DNA of 64,000 bases, from positions 1,116,001-1,180,000 of the forward strand of contig JAFEDR010000009.1 of NCBI GenBank assembly GCA_018241525.1, written 5' to 3'. Below the pieces are notes generated by a model that saw nothing but the letters and a program-made list of their open reading frames with translations, had not been told where the DNA came from and ran no database searches. The DNA is from Pseudomonadota bacterium (GTDB lineage: Bacteria > Pseudomonadota > Gammaproteobacteria > Steroidobacterales > Steroidobacteraceae). Made by a program: the position numbers and the translations under genes. Below are positions 57,072-64,000 of the stretch, piece by piece; position 1 is the stretch's first letter; each line of letters starts with the position of its first letter.

Positions 57072-58039
57072 GGCGCGGCTCCGGTGGCGGCGGCGGGATC
57101 GGCGACCGCCGGGAAGAGGTGCGGGTACACCGGCGCGACGCCGTGCTTGACGGCCCACAGGTACCAGTTGTCGACCACCGTGCCGGTCAGCAGGATGCCG
57201 ATGCCGCCGACCAGCGGGCACAGCACCGCGAACCACCAGGCCCAGCGGTGAATCGACTCCATGGTCGCGTTGAAGCCCATCGTCCAGCGCCAGAAGAGCG
57301 CGCCGCGCTCGGCCGCGGTGCCGCGGTCGACGATCTGCTCGACCTCGCGGTCGCCGCCGAAGCGGCTGACCGCGAGGATCGTGCCGGCGTGCATCGCGAA
57401 CAGGAGCGCCGAGCCGTACAGGAACGCGATCGACAGCGCGTGGAACGGGTTGTAGAAGAGGTTGCCGTAGCGCAGCGAGAACGCCGCGGTCCAGTCGAGG
57501 TGCGGGAAGATGCCGAACGGCACGGCCTCGCCCCAGCTGCCCATCAGCAGCGGCCGGATGAAGCCGAGCACGAGGTACAGCCAGATCGCGGAGGCGAAGG
57601 CCCACGGCACGTGCGTGCCCATGCCGAGCGCGCGCGCGCGCCGGTACATGCGCACCCACCACAGCAGGATCGCCATCGTCAGGAAGAAGCCCGCCATCAG
57701 CCACCAGCCGCCCTGCGCGAGCGGCGGCAGCCGGAGCCCGTAGCTCGGCGGCGGCGGCTCGAGCGCGAGCCACGGCAGCTGGCGCACGAACTGGATCGGG
57801 CTCCAGTGCACCGAGGCGAGCATGTTGAGACCGATGATCTCGATGGCGATGAAGCCGCAGAGCAGCGAGGCCACGCCGGTCAGACCAAGGTAGATCGGCC
57901 CGATCTGCGTATCGCCGATGCGGCCGAGCAGCGTGCGGTGGCTGCCGCGCCCCGCCCGCCAGCCGCCCGGGACTGGTACGCCCGCGTAGACCGGACCGTG
58001 AATCACGACCCGGCTGAAGATATTCTGGTATTCCGCCAT
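57068..58039 (-). CDS. pufM: photosynthetic reaction centre M subunit
   Basis: A 323-residue protein with five membrane helices. Cofactor residues are visible: [39 protein letters not shown] (special-pair and iron His), the iron-binding Glu in [11 protein letters not shown] and [12 protein letters not shown] (iron His). It forms the core heterodimer with L. The C-terminal extension after [11 protein letters not shown] is normal for species that carry PufC. It lies 19 bases after pufL. Confidence 0.98.
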   Translation of the reverse strand: MAEYQNIFSRVVIHGPVYAGVPVPGGWRAGRGSHRTLLGRIGDTQIGPIYLGLTGVASLLCGFIAIEIIGLNMLASVHWSPIQFVRQLPWLALEPPPPSYGLRLPPLAQGGWWLMAGFFLTMAILLWWVRMYRRARALGMGTHVPWAFASAIWLYLVLGFIRPLLMGSWGEAVPFGIFPHLDWTAAFSLRYGNLFYNPFHALSIAFLYGSALLFAMHAGTILAVSRFGGDREVEQIVDRGTAAERGALFWRWTMGFNATMESIHRWAWWFAVLCPLVGGIGILLTGTVVDNWYLWAVKHGVAPVYPHLFPAVADPAAATGAAP

Positions 58040-58058
58040 GGCGACTCCTCCTTAACCT

Positions 58059-58883
58059 TCAGCGCCAGACCGGCAGATCGAGCCACCACGTCCACCATTC
58101 CGGCCAGCCGCGCGTCCAGAACGGGCCGCTGATCAGGATGCAGACCGCGCTCCAGAACACCGCGCTCAGCGCGAGGAACAGGCCGAAGCGGTGGATGCCG
58201 AGCGCGCCGATCGAATAGCCGATCGTGTCGCGGAAGTACGTGTTCTCGTGCTCGGCGGCCTTGACGGTGCCGCCCTTCTTCGGGTTGACCGCCGACAGGA
58301 TCACGCCGCCGTGCAGCGCGAGCGCGAGCGCAGTCGTGAAGAAGAAGCTGACCGCGAGCATGTGCGCCGGGTTGTAGTGGAAGTGCAGGTACTGGTAGCC
58401 GACGTTCGACACCCAGTCGAGGTGGCTGAAGATGCCGTACGGGAAGCCGTGACCCCAGGCGCCGAGCAGCAGCGGCCGCAGCACCACCAGCGTGAAGTAC
58501 GCCAGGATCGCGAAGCTGAAGGCGATCGGCACGTGCAGGCCGATGCCGAGCTTGCGGCAGATCTCGACCTCGCGCAGCGCCCACGAGGTGAAGGCGCCGA
58601 GCGCACAGATGGTCACCAGCTGCCAGATGCCGCCGTCGCGCAACGGCGCGAGCCCGAGGCCGTACTTGAGGTCCGGCGGCGCGATGCTGATCTGCCACAG
58701 GTTCCAGGTGGGCCCGAGCGCCGCGCCCCAGACCAGCAGCCCGACGCCCAGCAGCGCGAAGAACAACGTCGTCACGCCGAAGAAGCCGACGTAGAACGGC
58801 CCGACCCAGAAGTCGAACAGGTCGCCGCCCACCAGCGTGCCACCCCGGACTCGGTACTTCCTCTCGAAACTCAACATCGCCAT
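58059..58883 (-). CDS. pufL: photosynthetic reaction centre L subunit
   Basis: A 274-residue protein with five membrane helices, starting [37 protein letters not shown]. His ligands lie in [47 protein letters not shown] and LGIHRFGLF. Length is standard. A long hairpin-rich gap of 124 bases separates it from pufA. Confidence 0.98.
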   Translation of the reverse strand: MAMLSFERKYRVRGGTLVGGDLFDFWVGPFYVGFFGVTTLFFALLGVGLLVWGAALGPTWNLWQISIAPPDLKYGLGLAPLRDGGIWQLVTICALGAFTSWALREVEICRKLGIGLHVPIAFSFAILAYFTLVVLRPLLLGAWGHGFPYGIFSHLDWVSNVGYQYLHFHYNPAHMLAVSFFFTTALALALHGGVILSAVNPKKGGTVKAAEHENTYFRDTIGYSIGALGIHRFGLFLALSAVFWSAVCILISGPFWTRGWPEWWTWWLDLPVWR

Positions 58884-58930
58884 GGCCGGCTCCTCAGTTA
58901 AAGGTCGGTGCCCTCGACGCTGACGGAAGA

Positions 58931-58990
58931 CTCCGCGGGCGGCGGCCGGGACGAGCCGGGTGGGACCCGGCCCGGGACGCCGCCGCGGAG
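58931..58990 (-). promoter_or_regulatory. pufA-pufL intercistronic mRNA hairpin
   Basis: The stem CTCCGCGG-G-CGGCG (58931-58944) pairs with CGCCGCCGCGGAG (58978-58990) with one bulge; inside it a second stem GCCGGG-TGGGA-CCCGGC (58955-58971) is perfect. In purple bacteria the hairpin at this place slows 3'-5' decay of the light-harvesting segment so pufBA message outnumbers pufLM. The same function is likely here. Confidence 0.65.
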
Positions 58991-59007
58991 TTGCGCGGGA
59001 TGCGCTC

Positions 59008-59190
59008 CTACTTCGCTGCGGGCATCGCCGACTCGTGAGTCGACGCCGCCGCGGCGTGCGGACCGTTCAGCCAGTTGAAGCGGTCGGTGCTCAACAGGAT
59101 GAAGTGGATCAGCAACGCCAGAACGAACAGGAACGTGGACAAGGCGATTAACACCCTGCGCGGATCGAACAACTGCCAGATTCGCCACAT
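59008..59190 (-). CDS. pufA: light-harvesting LH1 alpha polypeptide
   Basis: A 60-residue single-helix antenna protein beginning [20 protein letters not shown], the standard LH1 alpha start. His29 ([10 protein letters not shown]) binds bacteriochlorophyll. It has a short polar tail after FNWLNG. GAGGAG lies eight bases before ATG 59190. It pairs with PufB to form the ring around the reaction centre. Confidence 0.96.
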   Translation of the reverse strand: MWRIWQLFDPRRVLIALSTFLFVLALLIHFILLSTDRFNWLNGPHAAAASTHESAMPAAK

Positions 59191-59366
59191 CGCGGGGACT
59201 CCTCTGCAAGACGGGACAAAGCGCCGGTGGCGCCGTCGGGTCGGATGCTGGGGTCGGCAACCGATCCTTGGGTTCCACCTGCAAGTGCGGCCTTCATGCC
59301 GGCGACATCCGGGCGCTCGCGCACCCGACCATCGCCGCCCTGGAGGACCGCGTCATGCCTGGCTGT
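59191..59366 (-). other. unusually long pufB-pufA spacer
   Basis: The spacer is 176 bases with no known gene; pufB and pufA usually lie within about 20 bases. It holds stems such as GCGCC-GGT-GGCGC (59221-59233) and GGCGA/TCGCC around CGGG/CCCG and GCG/CGC. A 20-codon frame and another short frame occur but have no support. Confidence 0.55.
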
Positions 59367-59516
59367 TCAGAGCCAGGGACGCCACTGCCACACGAGGAAG
59401 TGAGCGACCACGGCGATCAACGTAAAGACGATGAAACTCGTCATGAAGATCCCGTGGAACTCCTTGGCCTCGCGCTCCGAGAGTCCCGAAAGCGAACTCC
59501 GACTTTCTTCTGACAT
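59367..59516 (-). CDS. pufB: light-harvesting LH1 beta polypeptide
   Basis: A 49-residue antenna protein read from ATG 59516 to TGA 59367. It begins [20 protein letters not shown] and ends LVWQWRPWL, the LH1 beta signature; His21 and His39 are the conserved histidines, His39 (VAHF) being the bacteriochlorophyll ligand. GGAGG lies eight bases upstream. It was easy to miss because of its small size. bchZ is 147 bases upstream. Confidence 0.95.
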   Translation of the reverse strand: MSEESRSSLSGLSEREAKEFHGIFMTSFIVFTLIAVVAHFLVWQWRPWL

Positions 59517-59585
59517 CTTCTTGGCCTCCAACTAGAGGGCCTTTCGGCCACCGTTCGCAGATCACCCGCTGCGTCACGGGTCGAC

Positions 59586-59603
59586 GTGGCGGCAAGCCGC
59601 CAC
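59586..59603 (-). promoter_or_regulatory. perfect 8-bp stem between bchZ and pufB
   Basis: GTGGCGGC-AA-GCCGCCAC is fully symmetric and lies 60 bases after the bchZ stop and 70 bases before pufB. A second small stem GGCC-TTTC-GGCC (59538-59549) lies just before the pufB ribosome-binding site. These may act as partial terminator or processing sites that set puf mRNA 5' ends. No PpsR box was found in this gap. Confidence 0.45.
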
Positions 59604-59663
59604 GGCAATCGGGCGACCCGGCATCGGCCGGGCCAGAATTCCTCGCCGCCGGTGCGGCGGACC

Positions 59664-61109
59664 TCACGCGCTCTCCGCCACGGCGGTCGCGTGCCGCGCG
59701 ACCCGCGACTCGGTGACGCGTCCCTCGCCGGCGCCGCGCGCGGCGCGCTCGATCAGGTCGCGCAGCCGCTTGGCCGCGGAGATCCTGACCAGCACGGGTT
59801 CGCGCTCCACGATCCGGTCGAGTGCCGCGCGCGCGTCCTCGTTCCAGGGGATCTCCTCGTGCAGCCGCGAGGGCGTGCGGTCGACGCGGTCGAGCTCGGT
59901 GCCGAGTGGCAGCACGTTGAAGAGCGCATCGAACAGCGCATTGCAGACCTCCTGCACCAGGTAGGTCGCGCCGGCGTAGCCCATGAAGGGCGTGCCGGTG
60001 TGGCGCCGGACGATCGCGCCCGGGAACGAGGCCGGGATGTAGATCGCGCGGCCGCCGCTCTCGGCGAGGTACATGCGCTCGTTGAAGCTGCCGAACAGGA
60101 TCAGCGGCGTCTGCTCGCGCACTGCGCGCCGCACCGCCTCGTTGTCGGGCTTGACGCCGGCAGTGCGCTCGAAGCTGAAGGTGCACGGCAGGCCGAGTTC
60201 GCCCTCGAGGAAGCGGCGCAGGCCGCGTGCGTAGGTCTCGGTGGCGACGACCGCGAAGCTCGCGGTGCCGAAGAAGTCCTGCGTCACCGAGCGCCACAGG
60301 TCCCAGATCGGCTTGATCGTGGTGTGCTTCTCGCGCTCGATGAAGGGCTCGGGGTCGAGGCCGAGCACGCCGCCGAGCGCGCGCAGGAACTTGGTCGTGC
60401 TGTGCAGTCCGATCGGCGCCTGCAGGTAGGGCCGCTCGAGCGACTCGCACAGCAGCCGCCCGAACTCGCGGTACATCAGCACGTTCGCGTCCGCCTGGGC
60501 GAGCGCCGCGATGTCCGCGAGGTGTGTGCCGAGCGGGAAGACGAGGTTGACGTCCGCGCCGATGCCCTCGATCAGGCGGCGGACCTCGGCGAGGTCGGAG
60601 TGCGCGTTGAAGGTGCCGTAGGCCGGCCCGATGATGTTGACGCGCGGCTTCTCGCCCTCGCGGCGCGGCCGACGGGCCGGGACCTTCTTCGGCCCGAACT
60701 GCGTCCACAGCCAGGCGAGCGCGCGGTTCGCGCTCTGCCACTGGTCCTCGTCGATCGTGCGCGGCAGGAAACGGCGGATGTTCGTGCCATCCGGCGTCAC
60801 GCCGCCGCCGATCATCTCGGCGATAGAGCCGGTCACGACCACGGCCGGCAGGTCGGGGTCGAGCGTGCGGTGTGCGCGCCGCAGCGCCTTCTCCGTGCCG
60901 TGCTGGCCGAGCTCGGCCTCCGACAGGCCGGTGACCACGATCGGCAGCTCGTGCGGCGGCAACGCATCGGTGTAGTGCAGCACCGAGGTGACGGGAAGGT
61001 TCTCGCAGCCGACCGGCCCGTCGATGATGACCTGCAGACCCTTGATCGCGGTGAACACGTACACCGCGCCCCAGTAGCCGCCCGCCCGGTCGTGGTCGAG
61101 CACCAGCAT
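59664..61109 (-). CDS. bchZ: chlorophyllide a reductase subunit Z
   Basis: A 481-residue nitrogenase-like subunit. Marks are [92 protein letters not shown] and [24 protein letters not shown]. With BchY it holds the catalytic cluster that reduces ring B of chlorophyllide a. ATG 61109 overlaps the bchY TGA by one base; an upstream extension is bchY in another frame. Confidence 0.96.
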   Translation of the reverse strand: MLVLDHDRAGGYWGAVYVFTAIKGLQVIIDGPVGCENLPVTSVLHYTDALPPHELPIVVTGLSEAELGQHGTEKALRRAHRTLDPDLPAVVVTGSIAEMIGGGVTPDGTNIRRFLPRTIDEDQWQSANRALAWLWTQFGPKKVPARRPRREGEKPRVNIIGPAYGTFNAHSDLAEVRRLIEGIGADVNLVFPLGTHLADIAALAQADANVLMYREFGRLLCESLERPYLQAPIGLHSTTKFLRALGGVLGLDPEPFIEREKHTTIKPIWDLWRSVTQDFFGTASFAVVATETYARGLRRFLEGELGLPCTFSFERTAGVKPDNEAVRRAVREQTPLILFGSFNERMYLAESGGRAIYIPASFPGAIVRRHTGTPFMGYAGATYLVQEVCNALFDALFNVLPLGTELDRVDRTPSRLHEEIPWNEDARAALDRIVEREPVLVRISAAKRLRDLIERAARGAGEGRVTESRVARHATAVAESA

Positions 61110-62650
61110 CAGACCGCCTCCTGGGCGTGCCGGCGTGCCTCGGCCTTCTCGCGCGCGCGGCGCTGCTGCTCGCGGAACTCGGGATGCGCCTCGGGCGGCG
61201 CCTGCCACACGCCCGCCTGGTCGCCATGGCCGACCTCGCCGAAGAACCCGCGCAGCTCGTCAAAGCGCGCCTGGTTCGCGATCGCGGCGTTCACCACCTG
61301 GCCGAGCGAGCCTGCGCCCGCGACGCCCATCAGCGGCCGCGCCGAGATCAGGTTCGTGAAGTACAGCGCCGGCGTCGCCTGCTCCTTGGCGGCCTGCACG
61401 ACCGGTGTCGTGCCGATCGCGAGATCCGGCTTGAACTCGCGCAGCGCCGCGAGGTCGGATTCGAGCGAGGCGCGGTAGCGGACCTCGACGCCCTTCGCGG
61501 CGAGCCACTCGCGGTCAGTCTCGGACCAGGGCGTGCGCGGGCACGCGGTACCGACGTAGTGCACGGTCGCGCCGCTCTCGATCAGCAGCCGTGCGACGAG
61601 CAGTTCAGAGCCCTCGTATCCCGACAGCGTGATCCGGCCGTGGATCGGGCGCGCGGCGAGGGCCGCGCGGATCGCGGGCAGCCAGCGGTCCTTGGCCGCC
61701 CCGATGCGTTCGTCGCCGACGCCGGCAGCGCGGCCAATCGCCTCGAGCCAGGCCGCGGTGCCCTCGTAGCCGACCGGCGCCGAACCGACCGCACGGCGCC
61801 CGGCGAGCTCGAATTCCCGCAGCGAGGCCGTGTAGAACGGATGGATCGCCGCGACCACCGCGCCGTCGAGCGCGGCATAGAGCTCGCGCCACTCGCGGGT
61901 CGGCACCACTGGCCCGGCGGCGAGCCCGAGCGGCTCGAGCAGCGCGCCGATGCCAAGCGGGTCGGCCGGGAACATCTCGCCGAGCAGCGTCACGGTCGGC
62001 CGCTCGGCGCGCCCGCCGCGCGGCGCGGCTACCGGGCCGGCCTCCGCCTCGGCGCGCGCGTAGCGCAGCATCGCACCCGCGAGTACGTCCTTGGCCTCCG
62101 CGTGCGTCGGCACGCCGAAGCCCGGCACGTCGATGCCGATGATGCGCACGCCATTGATCTCGCGCGGCAGCATCTTGAGCGGCACGCCCGAGGCTGTCGG
62201 CACGCACAGGTTCGTCACGACAATCGCGTCGTACTTCTCGGGATCGGCGAGGCCGCGCACCGCGTCGCGGATGTCCTCGTAGAGCTTGCCGGTGACCAGC
62301 GTCTCGGAGTTGAACGGTACGTAGCCGACCGTGCGACGGGCACCGTAGAAGTGCGAGGTGAAGCTGAGGCCGTACACGCAGCAGGCCGAACCCGACAGCA
62401 CCGTCGCGGTGCGGCGCATGCGCAGCCCGACGCGCAGCGAGCCGAATGCCGGGCACATGCTCTGCGGTTGGTCGTGCGGGCCGACCGGGTAGTCGCGCGC
62501 ATACCCGTCCAGGAGCTCGCTCTGGCCTGCCGCGCGCGCGGCGCGCGTCAGCTCGGCCTTGCCGCCGTGGCAGTCGGGGCCGCGCGCGACTGCGGCAGCC
62601 GCCGGAGCCGCCGCCGGGGCTGAAGGCGCGACCGGGTCGGGCGTCGCCAC
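61109..62650 (-). CDS. bchY: chlorophyllide a reductase subunit Y
   Basis: A 513-residue partner of BchZ. Cysteines for the cluster occur in [37 protein letters not shown] and [22 protein letters not shown] 62650 starts an Ala/Pro-rich leader that looks unstructured. It lies four bases after bchX. Together BchXYZ also reduce the 8-vinyl group in some species. Confidence 0.96.
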   Translation of the reverse strand: MATPDPVAPSAPAAAPAAAAVARGPDCHGGKAELTRAARAAGQSELLDGYARDYPVGPHDQPQSMCPAFGSLRVGLRMRRTATVLSGSACCVYGLSFTSHFYGARRTVGYVPFNSETLVTGKLYEDIRDAVRGLADPEKYDAIVVTNLCVPTASGVPLKMLPREINGVRIIGIDVPGFGVPTHAEAKDVLAGAMLRYARAEAEAGPVAAPRGGRAERPTVTLLGEMFPADPLGIGALLEPLGLAAGPVVPTREWRELYAALDGAVVAAIHPFYTASLREFELAGRRAVGSAPVGYEGTAAWLEAIGRAAGVGDERIGAAKDRWLPAIRAALAARPIHGRITLSGYEGSELLVARLLIESGATVHYVGTACPRTPWSETDREWLAAKGVEVRYRASLESDLAALREFKPDLAIGTTPVVQAAKEQATPALYFTNLISARPLMGVAGAGSLGQVVNAAIANQARFDELRGFFGEVGHGDQAGVWQAPPEAHPEFREQQRRAREKAEARRHAQEAV

Positions 62651-62654
62651 GGTC

Positions 62655-63674
62655 TCAGCCCGCCTCGTACACGACTTCGAGCGACGGGCGCGTCACGATC
62701 GTGCCGCCCGCCATGTCCTCGGTCGTCGCCGGGTCGAGCACGACGCCGCGGCCGACCGCCTCGCCCTTGAAGAGCCCGAGCAGCGCGTCCTGCGACAGGG
62801 GCTTCGGCCGTACCGGCGGCGCGTCGGCGACGTTCTGCGCCAGCGACTCGAACAGCGGCGCCCACTGCCCGCCCGGCCGGCCGATGATCTCGTAGTTGGC
62901 GCTCTTGCGGCGGATGTCCTCGTGCGCCGGGATGGCCGCCAGGATCGGGATGCCGGCCGTGGTCGCGAAGGCCTGCGCCTCGCCGGTGCCGTCGTCCTTG
63001 TTGATCACCATGCCGGCGACGCCGACGTTGCCGCCGAGGTTGCGGAAGTAGTCGACCGCCGAGCAGACGTTGTTCGCGACGTACAGCGACTGCAGGTCGT
63101 TCGAGCCGACGACGATGACCTTCTGGCACATGTCGCGTGCGATCGGCAGGCCGAAGCCGCCGCAGACCACGTCGCCCAGGAAGTCGAGCAGCACGTAGTC
63201 GAAGCCCCACTCGTGGAAGCCGAGCTTCTCGAGCAGTTCGAAGCCGTGGATGATCCCGCGGCCGCCGCAGCCGCGGCCAACCTCGGGGCCGCCGAGCTCC
63301 ATCGCGAACACGCCGTCGCGCTTGAAGCAGACGTCGCCGATCGCGACCGCCTCGCCGGCGTCCTTCTTGCGCGCCGAGGTCTGGATGATCGTCGGGCAGG
63401 CGCGGCCGCCGAAGAGCAGCGAGGTGGTGTCGCTCTTCGGGTCGCAGCCGATCAGCAGCACGCGCTTGCCCTGCTGCGCCATCATGTAGGACAGGTTCGC
63501 GAGCGTGAAGCTCTTGCCGATGCCGCCCTTGCCGTAGATCGCGATGATCTGGGTGGTCTTGGCCGCGGGGGAGGTGGCCGGCACATCCGGCTCGACGGCA
63601 GCCTCGGCGCGCAGGCGGCGAATCCGGTCGCGCTCGAGGGCCACGGGGGCAACGGCGGGGATCGCGGAGCTCAT
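62655..63674 (-). CDS. bchX: chlorophyllide a reductase iron protein
   Basis: A 339-residue ATPase. P-loop GKGGIGKS (about 48-55), [14 protein letters not shown], and cluster Cys in [13 protein letters not shown] and [19 protein letters not shown] identify BchX, distinct from BchL by the [17 protein letters not shown] segment. It gives electrons to BchYZ. The start ATG 63674 overlaps the bchC stop (ATGA). Confidence 0.97.
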   Translation of the reverse strand: MSSAIPAVAPVALERDRIRRLRAEAAVEPDVPATSPAAKTTQIIAIYGKGGIGKSFTLANLSYMMAQQGKRVLLIGCDPKSDTTSLLFGGRACPTIIQTSARKKDAGEAVAIGDVCFKRDGVFAMELGGPEVGRGCGGRGIIHGFELLEKLGFHEWGFDYVLLDFLGDVVCGGFGLPIARDMCQKVIVVGSNDLQSLYVANNVCSAVDYFRNLGGNVGVAGMVINKDDGTGEAQAFATTAGIPILAAIPAHEDIRRKSANYEIIGRPGGQWAPLFESLAQNVADAPPVRPKPLSQDALLGLFKGEAVGRGVVLDPATTEDMAGGTIVTRPSLEVVYEAG

Positions 63675-64000
63675 GCGGGGGCTCTCCAGTCGAGGACTAT
63701 CTTCAGGCAGTCGGGATCGCGGAACGCCGTGCGGTAGGCATCTGCGGCATCCGCCGCCGGCGCACGGTGGCTGACGAGGCCGGCGAGCGAGAGCGCGCCA
63801 CGCGCGATCAGCCCGAGCGTCGCCTCGAGGTCGGCCGGCTTCCACTCGGCGGCGATGCGCAGCCGCGCCTCGCGCATGAACGCCGGGGCGAATTCGAACT
63901 TCACGGGCTCGGCGTAGAAGCCGGCGAGCACGACCTCGCCGCCGGGTTCGAGCCGCGCGATCAGCGTATCGAGGAGCGCCACGTCGCCGCTCGCATCGCA
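63671..64000 (-). CDS. bchC: 3-hydroxyethyl bacteriochlorophyllide a dehydrogenase, C-terminal part
   Basis: The gene runs off the right edge; 109 codons plus stop are visible, in frame to the last base. [65 protein letters not shown] is the C-terminal catalytic domain of BchC, a zinc-type alcohol dehydrogenase relative that oxidises the 3-hydroxyethyl group to acetyl. It is the first known gene of the bchCXYZ-puf operon; crt genes commonly follow beyond it. No promoter is visible within the window. Confidence 0.92.
   Translation of the reverse strand, partial: CDASGDVALLDTLIARLEPGGEVVLAGFYAEPVKFEFAPAFMREARLRIAAEWKPADLEATLGLIARGALSLAGLVSHRAPAADAADAYRTAFRDPDCLKIVLDWRAPA

Noticed and set aside
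58898..59284. 128-codon frame overlapping pufA and the pufB-pufA spacer
   Set aside because: It is out of frame with the clear LH1 alpha gene, Pro/Arg-rich, and has no recognisable motif.
59517..59663. Search for a PpsR box or pufQ between bchZ and pufB
   Set aside because: No TGT-N12-ACA and no coding frame resembling pufQ was found; only hairpins are seen.

Overview
The window looks like part of the chromosome of a very GC-rich purple proteobacterium, most likely a gamma- or betaproteobacterial anoxygenic phototroph. The evidence is a large photosynthesis gene cluster in the right half (about 31-64 kb) with type II reaction-centre genes in the order pufB-pufA-pufL-pufM-pufC, a four-haem PufC, puhABC, the oxygen-dependent cyclase acsF, and the PpaA/PpsR regulator pair. 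acsF, the presence of PpsR and the absence of bchE from this window point to an oxygen-tolerant or aerobic phototroph. I cannot name the species. No tRNA, rRNA, CRISPR array or insertion sequence was seen.

Left part (0-24 kb), general and accessory genes: a GST, a membrane-anchored metallo-beta-lactamase hydrolase, a cyclic-nucleotide-domain/thioredoxin-reductase-like fusion, a secreted hypothetical protein, a CadC-like winged-helix/beta-propeller regulator, small basic proteins and an RRM protein, a fatty acid desaturase, an amino acid permease, a TauE/SafE permease, a four-helix-bundle membrane protein and a fluoroacetate-dehalogenase-like enzyme. Then comes one leftward block: ECF sigma factor, FecR anti-sigma sensor, TonB-dependent receptor, alpha/beta hydrolase and penicillin acylase. 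An S9 peptidase follows.

Signalling island (24-32.3 kb): a REC-HPt protein, a hybrid histidine kinase whose N-terminus carries every known copper/ethylene-site residue of plant and cyanobacterial ethylene receptors, then a rightward set of heme oxygenase, bacteriophytochrome with a HisKA_3-type kinase, and a NarL-type response regulator. After these come two proteins that look like cut-down versions of the cluster's own regulators: a PAS-PAS protein matching the middle of PpsR but with no HTH, and a short protein matching the N-terminal part of PpaA/AerR but with no cobalamin domain. This island is the most original part of the window.

Photosynthesis cluster (32.3-64 kb): a leftward superoperon bchF-bchN-bchB-bchH-bchL-bchM-lhaA-puhA-puhB-puhC-acsF-puhE-dxs; a divergent rightward operon ppaA-ppsR-bchG-(pucC-like)-bchP-tspO-small membrane protein; and a second leftward superoperon bchC(partial)-bchX-bchY-bchZ-pufB-pufA-pufL-pufM-pufC-ispH that converges on it. 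Many neighbours overlap by ATGA/GTGA. Together these cover Mg chelation, methylation, the cyclase, both dark reductases, side-chain tailoring and esterification of bacteriochlorophyll a, plus reaction-centre and LH1 proteins and their assembly factors. Two MEP-pathway genes (dxs, ispH) sit at the distal ends of the two leftward operons. Exact TGT-N12-ACA PpsR boxes lie upstream of ppsR and on the bchG promoter. No carotenoid genes are present; they may lie beyond the right edge next to bchC.
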